A stretch of 64,000 nt of DNA, taken from positions 3,844,001-3,908,000 of the forward strand of contig JAHBZM010000001.1 in NCBI GenBank assembly GCA_019635435.1, given 5' to 3'. The stretch is from Ramlibacter sp. (GTDB taxonomy: Bacteria > Pseudomonadota > Gammaproteobacteria > Burkholderiales > Burkholderiaceae_C). Positions 1 through 8,793 of the stretch are shown here, piece after piece. Made by a program: the position numbers and the translations under genes. Positions within the stretch are counted from its first letter, which is position 1, and each line of letters starts with the position of its first letter. Under the pieces are notes generated by a model. That model was given only the letters and a program-made list of their open reading frames with translations. It was not told where the DNA came from and made no database searches.

Positions 1-1
1 G

Positions 2-967
2 CTGCGCCGCAAGAAGAAGACCGCGGTGCGCTATGCCTCGCTGTCCATCGTGCGCGAGGCCATGGGCAGCGGCATCGGCTGGCGCCGCCACATTCCGCCG
101 GTGCTGTTCCTGCTGGCGTTCACGGCCATGCTGGTGGCCACGGCGCGCCCGGTGGCCGTCATCACGCTGCCGTCCACGCAGCAGACCATCATTCTCGCCA
201 TGGACGTCTCCGGCAGCATGCGCGCCACCGACGTGCAGCCCAGCCGGCTGGTGGCGGCGCAGGAGGCCGCCAAGAAATTCCTCACCGAGCTGCCGCGCCA
301 TGTGAAGGTGGGCATCGTGGCGTTTGCGGGTTCGGCCCAGGTGGCCCAGCTGCCCACCATCAACCGCGAGGACCTGGTCACCGCCATCGACCGCTTCCAG
401 CTGCAGCGCGCCACGGCCACAGGCAATGCCATCGTGATCTCGCTGGCCACGCTGTTCCCCGATGCCGGCATCGACCTGCAGCAGATGGGCGGCTCGCGTT
501 TCGGCCCGGTCGGCCGCTCGCTGGACGAGCCGGCCAAGGAAAAGAAGGAGTTCACCCCGGTCGCACCCGGCTCCTACAGCTCGGCCGCCATCATCATGCT
601 GACCGACGGCCAGCGCACCACCGGCGTGGACCCGCTCGAAGCCGCCAAGATGGCGGCCGACCGCGGCGTGCGGGTCTACACCGTGGGCATTGGCACGGTG
701 GACGGCGAGACCATCGGCTTTGAGGGCTGGTCGATGCGGGTGCGGCTGGACGAGGAAACGCTCAAGTCCATCGCCAACAAGACCCAGGCCGAGTACTACT
801 ACGCGGGCACCTCGGAAGACCTCAAGAAGGTCTACCAGACCCTGAGTTCGCGCCTTGCCGTGGAGAAGAAAGAGACCGAGATCTCCGGCCTGCTGGCGCT
901 GCTGGCCGCCGCGCTGGCCCTGGTGTCGGCGGGCCTGTCGGTGCTCTGGTTCAACCGGATCCTGTGA
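2..967 (+). CDS. BatA-like von Willebrand factor A membrane protein (5' partial)
   Basis: This reading frame is open to the left edge, so the true start lies outside the window; family comparison suggests roughly 20-25 residues, including the first membrane helix, are missing. The visible part begins with a basic LRRKKKT stretch, a hydrophobic helix near bases 80-165, and then a VWA domain with an intact MIDAS motif (DVSGS, about bases 203-217) and the later TDG motif. A second hydrophobic helix lies at the very C-terminus (about bases 885-945). Two membrane anchors flanking a VWA domain is the BatA/BatB layout seen in aerotolerance-type operons, usually with a MoxR ATPase. Those partners would be upstream and cannot be seen. 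Its molecular role is not established from sequence. Confidence 0.85.
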   Translation: MRRKKKTAVRYASLSIVREAMGSGIGWRRHIPPVLFLLAFTAMLVATARPVAVITLPSTQQTIILAMDVSGSMRATDVQPSRLVAAQEAAKKFLTELPRHVKVGIVAFAGSAQVAQLPTINREDLVTAIDRFQLQRATATGNAIVISLATLFPDAGIDLQQMGGSRFGPVGRSLDEPAKEKKEFTPVAPGSYSSAAIIMLTDGQRTTGVDPLEAAKMAADRGVRVYTVGIGTVDGETIGFEGWSMRVRLDEETLKSIANKTQAEYYYAGTSEDLKKVYQTLSSRLAVEKKETEISGLLALLAAALALVSAGLSVLWFNRIL

Positions 968-984
968 ACGGCCTGCGCCCGGCC

Positions 985-1654
<670 letters not shown>

Positions 1655-1662
<8 letters not shown>

Positions 1663-2911
1663 AGCGCAGGGCCTCCGCCGGGTTGACCTGGCTGGCGCGC
1701 CAGCTCGGGTAGATGGTGGCCACAAAGGCCAGCAGCAGAGAGATCACCGCGATCGGCATGATGTCGCCGCGCTGCGGGTCGCTGGGCATGCGGCTGATCA
1801 GGTAGATGTCCTTGGGCAGAAAGCTCGCGTGGAACAGGCGTTCCAGCGCCGGCACGATCACGTCGATGTTGTAGGCCACGCCCAGGCCCAGCAGCAGGCC
1901 GGCCAGCGTGCCAATCACGCCCACCATCGCGCCCTGCACCACGAACACGCCCATGATGCTGCGCGGGCTGGCGCCCAGCGTGCGCAGGATGGCGATGTCG
2001 GCGCGCTTGTCGGTCACGGTCATCACCAGCGTGCTGACCAGGTTGAACGCCGCCACCGCGACGATCAGCGTGAGGATGATGAACATCATGCGTTTTTCCA
2101 GCTGCACGGCGGCGAACCAGGTGCGGTTCTGCCGCGTCCAGTCGCGCACCAGCACCGGGCCGGTCAAGGTGCCGGCCAGTTCGCCCGCGACCTCGCGCGC
2201 CTGGTCCAGGTCCTTGAGCCGCAGGCGCACGCCGCTGGGCCCCTCGAGGCGGAAGATGCGCGCGGCATCGTCAATGTGGATCATGGCCAGCGCCGAGTCG
2301 TACTCGTAGTGGCCGGAGTCAAAGGTGCCCACCACCGTCATCTGCTTGAGGCGCGGCACCACGCCGGCTGGCGTGACCTGGCCGCTGGGCGCGATCAGCG
2401 TGACCGGGTCACCCTCGCGCACGCCCAGCGAACGCGCCAGCTCGCCCCCCAGCACGATGCCAAAGCCGCCCGGCGCCAGTTGCTTCAGCACCTGTGGGCT
2501 GAGCGCGGCGGTCACATCGGTCACGGCGGGTTCGGCGGCCGGATCAATGCCGCGCACGATGGTGCCTTTCATGTCCTCGCCGCGCGCCAGCAGGGCCTGG
2601 GTGGCGATGAAAGGCGCTGCGCCAATCACCTGCGGGTTCTTGCGGGCCTCGGCCATGGTGCGGTTCACGTCGGGCAGGGCCGCGCCACCGGGTGCGAAGA
2701 TCTCGATGTGGGCCACCACGCCGAGCATGCGGTCGCGCACCTCTTTCTGGAAGCCGTTCATGACCGACAGCACGATGATGAGCGCCGCCACCCCGAGCGC
2801 AATGCCCAGCATGGAGACACCGGAGATGAAGGAAATGAAGCCGTTGCGCCGGGTGGCCCGGCCGGCCCGGGTGTAGCGCCAGCCCACCGCGAGTTCGTAG
2901 GGAATCTGCAT
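1655..2911 (-). CDS. lolC: Lipoprotein-releasing system permease LolC/LolE
   Basis: Membrane subunit (418 aa) of the LolCDE complex. It starts MQIPYELAVGWRYTR, the characteristic N-terminus of this family, has a first membrane helix at about residues 25-50, a large periplasmic domain, and three C-terminal helices in the FtsX/MacB permease arrangement. Many betaproteobacteria use one LolC/E-type permease together with LolD, and no second permease gene lies in the visible operon. The gene is divergent from the gene at 2961, leaving a 49-base shared promoter region. The start was placed at 2911 because upstream in-frame sequence is unlike the family. Confidence 0.93.
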
Positions 2912-2960
2912 CTGGGGATTGTTTGTTGGGCGTGATTGTGGCATCCCGGACAATAGGGCC

Positions 2961-3929
2961 ATGTCGGACAGCACCCACTTGTTGATTCCCTTCGCCGCCT
3001 GCAGTTCCAGCGCCGCCCGCGAGGCCCTGCGCGCGCTGAGCCTGCCCCACCTGGAAAAGCTGCTGTCGCGCCTGACCGCCACCGAGGCCGACCCGGGCGA
3101 CGACGACAGCCTGTCGCCCCCGCACGAGCGGGCGCTGGCACGCGCCTACGGCCTGGAGCCGCTGGACGGGCGCATCCCCTGGGGTGCCTGGCAGGCCCGC
3201 CAGACGCGACCGGACGACCACGGCGGCGCCTGGGCCTGGATCACGCCCTGCCACTGGCAACTGGCCACCGACCACATCACCCTGCTGCACCCGCAGGCGC
3301 TGCAACTGGACGCCGATGACGCGCGCACGCTGCTGGCCGCCATGCAGCCGTTCTTTGCGCAGGACGGCATCGAGCTGGTGTTCGACGCGCCCACGCTGTG
3401 GCTGGCGCGCGCCCCGGTGTTCGGGGATCTGCGCACGGCCTCGCTGGACCGGGTGATCGGCCGCCCCATCAACCCCTGGCTGCCACAGGGAGACCCGGCC
3501 CGCACGCTGCGCCGGCTGCAAAGCGAGATGCAGATGCTGCTGTACACCCACCCGCTGAACGAGGCGCGGGAACGGGGCGGGCTGCTGCCCGTCAATTCCT
3601 TCTGGGTCAGCGGCGCGGGCGCCCTGCCCGCCGCAACCGCTGCGGCCACCCCTCCGGCCACGCAGGCCAGCGCATTGCGGGTCACGCACTACCTGCGCGA
3701 TGCCGCGCTGCGCGCGGACTGGCCCGCCTGGGCCGAGGCCTGGCGCCAGCTGGACGCCGGGGAATGCGCCCGCCTGATCGAGGCGCTGGACGCGGGCCAG
3801 CGCGTCACGCTCACGCTGTGCGGGGAGCGCAGCGCCCAGACCTTTGAAACCCTGCCGCGCAGCCTGTTCCGCCAGATTTCAAGCAAGATCGCCCGCCAGC
3901 CCGCCCACAGCCTGCTCGAGCCGCTATGA
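2961..3929 (+). CDS. Conserved protein coupled to recJ, function unknown
   Basis: A 322-aa soluble protein with no signal peptide or membrane helix. Homologues in betaproteobacteria sit directly before recJ and are often labelled phosphoglycerate mutase-like, but no convincing phosphatase or mutase active site can be seen here, so that name should not be trusted. The central part (about residues 85-215) has conserved-looking motifs such as WAWITPCHW and GRPINPWLPQGD; a low-complexity Ala/Thr stretch lies near residue 225. Its TGA overlaps the ATG of recJ (ATGA), so the two are almost certainly co-translated. The constant linkage suggests a role connected with RecJ, but this is inference. Confidence 0.8.
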   Translation: MSDSTHLLIPFAACSSSAAREALRALSLPHLEKLLSRLTATEADPGDDDSLSPPHERALARAYGLEPLDGRIPWGAWQARQTRPDDHGGAWAWITPCHWQLATDHITLLHPQALQLDADDARTLLAAMQPFFAQDGIELVFDAPTLWLARAPVFGDLRTASLDRVIGRPINPWLPQGDPARTLRRLQSEMQMLLYTHPLNEARERGGLLPVNSFWVSGAGALPAATAAATPPATQASALRVTHYLRDAALRADWPAWAEAWRQLDAGECARLIEALDAGQRVTLTLCGERSAQTFETLPRSLFRQISSKIARQPAHSLLEPL

Positions 3930-5635
3930 AAATAGTAGCGAGAGACGTGCCGCCGCGCGCGGCCTGGGCGCTGGAGCAGGCCGGCGTGCACCCCTTGCTG
4001 GCGCGCCTGTACGCGGCGCGGGGCGTGGTGGGCCATGACGAGCTCGACGACGGCCTGGCGCGGCTGCTGCCCCTGACGGCGCTCAAGGGCGCCCCTGAAG
4101 CCGCCGTGCTGCTGGCCGACGCCATTGAACGGCAACAGCGCCTGTGCATCGTGGCAGACTACGACTGCGACGGCGCCACCGCCTGCGCCCTGGCGCTGCG
4201 CGGCCTGCGGCTGCTGGGCGCCGCCCATGTCAGCTACCTCGTGCCCGACCGCGTGGTCGATGGCTATGGCCTCACACCGCCCATTGCCCACCGGGTGAAG
4301 GACAGCGGCGCCGACCTGCTCATCACCGTGGACAACGGCATTGCCAGCGTGGAGGGGGTGGCCGCCGCCAATGCGCTGGGCCTGCCGGTGCTGGTGACCG
4401 ACCACCACCTGCCGGCCGCGCAGTTGCCCGAGGCCGCCGTGATCGTCAACCCCAACCAGCCGGGCTGCGCCTTCGAGAGCAAATCGATCGCCGGCGTGGG
4501 CGTGATGTTCTACGTGCTGCTGGCCCTGCGCGCGGAACTGCGCCGCCGCGGCCGCTTCACCGCGGCCGACCAGCCCAAGCTCGACGGGCTGCTTCCGCTG
4601 GTGGCGCTGGGCACGGTGGCCGACGTGGTCAAGCTGGACCCGAACAACCGGCGCCTGGTGGCGCAGGGCCTCAGGCGCATCCGCACGGGCACGCTGCCCG
4701 CCGGCCTGGCGGCGCTGTTCCGCGCGGCGGGGCGCGATGCCCGCGTGGCCACCACCTTTGACTTTGGCTTTGCGCTGGGCCCGCGCATCAACGCGGCCGG
4801 CCGGCTGGCCGACATGACGCTGGGCATTGAACTGCTGAGCACCGACGACCCGGTGCGCGCCGACGAACTGGCCCGCCTGCTGGACGGCATCAACCGCGAG
4901 CGCCGCGTCATTGAAGGCGACATGCGCGAACAGGCCTTCAGCATCGCCGAGTCGCTGCTGGACAGCGCGGCCGTTGCGCCGCCGGCCATCAGCGTGTTCG
5001 ACCCCGGCTTTCACGAAGGCGTGGTCGGCATCGTGGCCTCGCGGATCAAGGACAGGCTGCACCGCCCGACCTTTGTGTTCGCGGCCAGCCAGGCGCCGGG
5101 CAAGGAACAGGAGCTCAAGGGCTCGGGCCGCTCGATTCCGGGCTTTCACCTGCGCGATGCGCTGGACCTCGTGGCCAAGCGCCACCCCGGCGTTCTGCTG
5201 CGTTTTGGCGGGCATGCCATGGCGGCCGGCTGCACCGTGGCGCGGGATCAGTTTGAGGTGTTCGCGCAGGCGCTGGGCGCGGTGGCCGGGGAGTGGCTGG
5301 ATGCCGCCACGCTGACCCGGCGCATCGACACCGACGGCCCGCTGGCGCCCGAGTACCGCCGCGCCGACCTGGTGGACACCCTGCACGCCGAGGTCTGGGG
5401 CCAGGGCTTTGCGCCGCCGGTGTTCAGTGAGGAAGTCGAGGTGCTGTCACAGCGGCTGGTGGGCGAGAAGCACCTGGCCCTCAAGCTGCGGCACCAGGGC
5501 CAGCCCGTGGACGGCATCTGGTTCGGCCACACCGACCCGCTGCCGGGCCGGGTCAAGCTGGCCTTCCGGCTGGACGCCGATGAATGGCAGGGCGTCAAGC
5601 GCGTGCGCTTTCTGGTGGAAGGGGCAGAGCTGTAG
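3926..5635 (+). CDS. recJ: Single-stranded-DNA-specific 5'-3' exonuclease RecJ
   Basis: RecJ degrades single-stranded DNA 5'-3' in the RecF recombination pathway, base excision and mismatch repair. The DHH phosphoesterase motifs are clear: DYDCDG at residues 78-83, DNGIA near 136-140 and VTDHH ending at 161. The DHHA1 part has the RFGGHAMAAGC motif, and a C-terminal OB-like segment follows. At 569 aa it is a normal-length RecJ. The start codon overlaps the upstream stop codon by four bases. The first bases (GCTATGAAAATAGTAGC) form a small imperfect inverted repeat, but they encode the usual RecJ N-terminus MKIVARDVPPRAAW, so this is ordinary coding sequence. Confidence 0.96.
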   Translation: MKIVARDVPPRAAWALEQAGVHPLLARLYAARGVVGHDELDDGLARLLPLTALKGAPEAAVLLADAIERQQRLCIVADYDCDGATACALALRGLRLLGAAHVSYLVPDRVVDGYGLTPPIAHRVKDSGADLLITVDNGIASVEGVAAANALGLPVLVTDHHLPAAQLPEAAVIVNPNQPGCAFESKSIAGVGVMFYVLLALRAELRRRGRFTAADQPKLDGLLPLVALGTVADVVKLDPNNRRLVAQGLRRIRTGTLPAGLAALFRAAGRDARVATTFDFGFALGPRINAAGRLADMTLGIELLSTDDPVRADELARLLDGINRERRVIEGDMREQAFSIAESLLDSAAVAPPAISVFDPGFHEGVVGIVASRIKDRLHRPTFVFAASQAPGKEQELKGSGRSIPGFHLRDALDLVAKRHPGVLLRFGGHAMAAGCTVARDQFEVFAQALGAVAGEWLDAATLTRRIDTDGPLAPEYRRADLVDTLHAEVWGQGFAPPVFSEEVEVLSQRLVGEKHLALKLRHQGQPVDGIWFGHTDPLPGRVKLAFRLDADEWQGVKRVRFLVEGAEL

Positions 5636-5653
5636 GCCGGCAACCGCCGGGTG

Positions 5654-5998
5654 TCAGCGCGCCGCGTAGGCCACGGGCACCAGCATGGTCACGTGGCTCA
5701 GGGGCGCGGCGGCCAGCACCTCATTGGCGGTCCGGGCTTCAGCGCCCTGCGGGTCAAAACGCAGCGCCACCTCCTGCCGGCACGAGGCATAGCTGGCGCG
5801 CGGGTCGCTGCCCAGGCAGTCCAGCACCGCAAGGCGCTGGGTTTCCAGCAAGGCGCGGCGTTCCTGGGCCTGGCGCGTCTGGGCGTCGCAGACCAGGTAC
5901 ATGGCCGACAGCAAGCCTCCCACCACCGCCAGCACCACGGCAAGAAACAGGCTTTCGCGCGGGGCATCGGCTACTTTTTCGATCAGTGTGGACAGCAT
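5654..5998 (-). CDS. Small single-pass membrane protein, unknown
   Basis: A 114-aa protein with one hydrophobic helix at about residues 17-38 and a soluble C-terminal part containing two cysteines (DCLGSDP and ASCRQEV). A good ribosome binding site (GAGGAG) sits upstream of the ATG at 5998. It converges on recJ with an 18-base gap. I do not recognise the family. Length, start signal and normal codon use support a real gene; nothing in the neighbourhood says what it does. Confidence 0.65.
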   Translation of the reverse strand: MLSTLIEKVADAPRESLFLAVVLAVVGGLLSAMYLVCDAQTRQAQERRALLETQRLAVLDCLGSDPRASYASCRQEVALRFDPQGAEARTANEVLAAAPLSHVTMLVPVAYAAR

Positions 5999-6114
5999 GT
6001 TGGATCTCCTCGGAACATGGCTTCATCGTAGGAACCGGGCGGCCGCCCGTGCTACGGCTGGCGGCTTGTCAGGGCGTAGGACAAGATCGCATCGCCTGCC
6101 GCTACCATCGCCCC

Positions 6115-7026
6115 ATGACCCACGTGCTCGATGCCGCGCAGACCGCGCTGCGCCTGCCCTACCCGGCGCTGGCGGCCGAAATGGCCACCCTGCTGCGCGA
6201 CCCCACGGTCCAGGTGCCGCCCCGGCTGGTGCAGGCCCTGCCCGGCGGCGGCAGCCTGTTTGTGATGCCGGCGCTGGACGCGCGCATCGCCATCACCAAG
6301 CTCATCACCTTCACCCCCGCCAATGCCGGCACCGGCCGCGCCACCATCCAGGGTGACGTGGTGGTGTTTGACGTGGCCACGGGCGAGCGGCGCCTGCTGC
6401 TGGACGGCCCCACCGTCACGGCCCGGCGCACGGCCGCGGTGTCGCTGCTGGCGGCGCAGCGGCTGGCGCCGAATCCGGACGGCCCCCTGCTCATCGTGGG
6501 TGCGGGCGCGCAGGGGCTCGCGCACCTGGAGGCCTTTGCCCAGGGCCTGGGCATCACCGAGGTGGTGGTGGCGTCGCGCAGCCAGGCCAGCGCCGAGGCA
6601 CTGGCACAAAAGGCGCGCACCCTGGGCCTGCAGGCCCGCGCCACCCCCGACGCCAACGCCGCGCTGGCCGATTGCCCGCTGGCCGTGACCTGCACGCCGG
6701 CCAATGAGGTGGTGCTGCGCGTGTTACCGCGGGAAGACGGCTTCGTCGCCGCCGTGGGCGCGTTCACCCCCACCATGGTGGAACTGGCGCCCAGGCTGTG
6801 CCGGCACTTTGCCGAACTGGGCCGCGTATTCGTCGACACGCCCGACGCGGCCCACGAGGCCGGCGACCTGCTTCAGGCCGGGCTGGATGTATCAGCGTTT
6901 GCGTCGCTGGGCGATGTGGTGCGTGGCTCCGCCGCTGCGGGACAGGGGCCGGTGCTGTTCAAGAGCTGCGGCTGGGCGGGGTGGGATCTGGCGGCGGCGC
7001 GGGTGGCGGTGGCGAGTGATGGCTGA
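6115..7026 (+). CDS. Ornithine cyclodeaminase/mu-crystallin family reductase (likely pyrroline-2-carboxylate reductase)
   Basis: A 303-aa member of the OCD/mu-crystallin family. The Rossmann motif GAGAQG lies at residues 129-134, preceded by the conserved TKL lysine (Lys62). The sequence resembles the LhpI-type Delta1-pyrroline-2-carboxylate / Delta1-piperideine-2-carboxylate reductases that make proline or pipecolate from cyclic imines, rather than true ornithine cyclodeaminase; this assignment is by overall family resemblance and is not certain. No hydroxyproline or lysine degradation genes are adjacent. Its 3' end overlaps the next gene by eight bases. Confidence 0.8.
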   Translation: MTHVLDAAQTALRLPYPALAAEMATLLRDPTVQVPPRLVQALPGGGSLFVMPALDARIAITKLITFTPANAGTGRATIQGDVVVFDVATGERRLLLDGPTVTARRTAAVSLLAAQRLAPNPDGPLLIVGAGAQGLAHLEAFAQGLGITEVVVASRSQASAEALAQKARTLGLQARATPDANAALADCPLAVTCTPANEVVLRVLPREDGFVAAVGAFTPTMVELAPRLCRHFAELGRVFVDTPDAAHEAGDLLQAGLDVSAFASLGDVVRGSAAAGQGPVLFKSCGWAGWDLAAARVAVASDG

Positions 7027-7570
7027 GCGGAGCAAGCCCAAGCTCACCTTGAGTGAGCCCAAGGTAGGCCACCTCACCTGGGTGACGATGCTGACTACGG
7101 CGACGTGGCTGGGGCGAGTGTCCCTTCATTCGCGTTGGACCGCTGTCGTTATGGCGATCTGCCTGGTACCCGTGTGGGCTTACCTTGCTGTCAACCAACT
7201 GCTCTGCAAGCGAAAGATCAGCTTCCAGACTGCTGCGGGCGTCATCGAATCAACCACAACGGATTGGAGATTCCGCAGCAAAACGCACCGCTATCGTTTT
7301 GAAGAGTTTCACTGCGTGCGGACCAATCTCTGCTACGTTGGAAGCAAACCCCGCTGCCGCGTCGAGCTGGTGCGCAAGCTTGACGGCAAGGTTCTGGTCA
7401 TTGCCCACTTTCCACCCACAACAACCCGTAGCGGGCTCTTCTCCCGGTGGCTCACCAAGACTGAGCCGCCCAATGCAGCTGCGCTGCGCAAGAAATTGCA
7501 TGCCCTGATGGGCATCCTGGACTGGGGATACAGGGACGGATGGACCGGAGAAGAGATCACCGGCGACTGA
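7019..7570 (+). CDS. Membrane-anchored protein of unknown function
   Basis: A 183-aa protein starting inside the end of the preceding gene (ATGGCTGA overlap). Two hydrophobic stretches (about residues 18-32 and 39-57) form a short hairpin near the N-terminus; the rest is a basic soluble domain with several aromatic residues. Base composition is lower in G+C than the neighbours, and codon use is less extreme, which may mean recent acquisition. I do not recognise the family. The overlap implies co-transcription with the reductase, but a functional link is not evident. Confidence 0.6.
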   Translation: MAERSKPKLTLSEPKVGHLTWVTMLTTATWLGRVSLHSRWTAVVMAICLVPVWAYLAVNQLLCKRKISFQTAAGVIESTTTDWRFRSKTHRYRFEEFHCVRTNLCYVGSKPRCRVELVRKLDGKVLVIAHFPPTTTRSGLFSRWLTKTEPPNAAALRKKLHALMGILDWGYRDGWTGEEITGD

Positions 7571-7582
7571 ACAGGCGTTATG

Positions 7583-8149
7583 TCACGCCTTCGGCAACGT
7601 CACCCCGCGCTGCCCCTGGTACTTGCCGCCGCGGTCCTTGTAGCTGGTCTCGCAGACTTCGTCGCTCTCAAAGAACAGCACCTGGGCGCAGCCTTCACCC
7701 GCGTAGATCCGGGCGGGCAGCGGCGTGGTGTTGCTGAACTCCAGCGTCACATAGCCTTCCCACTCGGGCTCGAACGGCGTCACGTTGACGATGATGCCGC
7801 AGCGCGCATATGTGCTCTTGCCCAGGCAGATGGTCAGCACATTGCGCGGGATGCGGAAGTACTCCAGGGTGCGCGCCAGCGCAAAGCTGTTGGGCGGGAT
7901 GATGCAGCTGTCGCCATGAAAGTCGACAAAGCTCTTCTCGTCAAAGTTCTTCGGGTCCACCACGGTGCTGTGGATGTTGGTGAACACCTTGAATTCGGGC
8001 GCGCAGCGGATGTCATACCCATAGCTGCTGGTGCCGTAACTGATGATCTTGTGGCCTTCCCGTTCGCGGATCTGCCCCGGCTCGAAAGGCTCGATCATCC
8101 TGGTCTGTTCCGCCATGCGGCGAATCCACTTGTCGCTTTTAATCGTCAT
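7583..8149 (-). CDS. dcd: dCTP deaminase
   Basis: Deaminates dCTP to dUTP, the main supply of dUMP for thymidylate synthesis. At 188 aa it has the full trimeric dUTPase-fold family length. The conserved KSTYARCG segment (residues 111-118, containing Ser112 and Arg116) and the EGYVTLEF segment with the catalytic-type Glu137 match the E. coli enzyme closely, and the C-terminal GKYQGQRG motif that closes over the nucleotide is present. It converges on the preceding gene with a 12-base gap. Confidence 0.96.
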   Translation of the reverse strand: MTIKSDKWIRRMAEQTRMIEPFEPGQIREREGHKIISYGTSSYGYDIRCAPEFKVFTNIHSTVVDPKNFDEKSFVDFHGDSCIIPPNSFALARTLEYFRIPRNVLTICLGKSTYARCGIIVNVTPFEPEWEGYVTLEFSNTTPLPARIYAGEGCAQVLFFESDEVCETSYKDRGGKYQGQRGVTLPKA

Positions 8150-8299
8150 TGCTCACGCTCCTGCTGCGCCATTGTAGGCAGGCGCCCGCGCCCCAGCCCG
8201 GTGCATATGGCGCGGCGGATGGGGCCCATACGCGTTTGATCATGAAACCGCCACGGGAATGGTTCATGCTTGGCAACCGGCATCTACCGGGAGTGCCCC

Positions 8300-8596
8300 A
8301 TGCGTTCAACCCCCTCATTGGTTTCCATCCTCATCGGCCTGCCACTGGCATTGGCGCTGGGCAGCGGCCGGGCCCAGACCCCGGTGGACCCGAGCCAGCA
8401 GGCCCAGGACCCTTGCCGCGCCGAGGTCTCGAAGTTCGAGCAGGCCATCGGATTCATCCGCCAGAACCAGGGCACGCAGGCCGCCGCCGACCTGAAGGAA
8501 AAGCTGATGCCCGCCAAACTCGAGAACGACCTGCTGTTCAAGGAAGGCTACTGCGGCCTGGCGCGCTACATCCGCGAGAAAAAGCTCAACCGCTGA
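8300..8596 (+). CDS. Small secreted protein, unknown
   Basis: A 98-aa protein. The start at 8300 gives a clean Sec signal peptide (MRSTPSLVSILIG..., cleavage expected after GRA near residue 25). The mature part has two cysteines (DPCRAE and GYCGLAR) that could form a disulfide. The open frame extends ten codons upstream, but that start would bury the signal peptide. I do not recognise the family. A hairpin-bearing repeat follows its stop codon. Confidence 0.6.
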   Translation: MRSTPSLVSILIGLPLALALGSGRAQTPVDPSQQAQDPCRAEVSKFEQAIGFIRQNQGTQAAADLKEKLMPAKLENDLLFKEGYCGLARYIREKKLNR

Positions 8597-8603
8597 CCGC
8601 TCA

Positions 8604-8660
8604 TCTGCTATTGGTTCAATAGCAGACGAAGGCCACCAGGCAAGGACCAGCGGCCATTTT
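8604..8660. repeat. Dispersed repeat copy 1, with perfect hairpin
   Basis: Starts with a perfect nine-base-pair stem, TCTGCTATT / AATAGCAGA, around the loop GGTTC (8604-8626). It is followed by a second imperfect inverted repeat around GGCCACCAGG...CGGCCATTTT. It belongs to the same family as the copies at 16516, 28791, 33956, 40105 and 41988, which share the TAGC / TGGCCGCCC / TGGACTCCAG core, but is the most divergent. Lying just after a stop codon, it may act as a transcript end signal. Confidence 0.6.
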
Positions 8661-8793
8661 CCCCTTGAACGGGCGGAATTCCCGCGCGCCAGCCCTCCTA
8701 CAAATGGGGGAGGCGAGGCGGCACTGCGCTTCCTATCATGCAGCCTTCGACAACGGCATCCGCTGACCGCCAAAGACTGACAGAAGGACCCCC

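Noticed and set aside
2961..3929. Phosphoglycerate mutase label often given to this family
   Set aside because: No metal-site or phosphoserine/phosphohistidine motif of either mutase class can be seen.
3926..3942. Small inverted repeat GCTATGAAAATAGTAGC at the recJ start looked like another repeat copy
   Set aside because: It encodes the normal RecJ N-terminus and lacks the TGGCCGCCC and TGGACTCCAG blocks of the repeat family.
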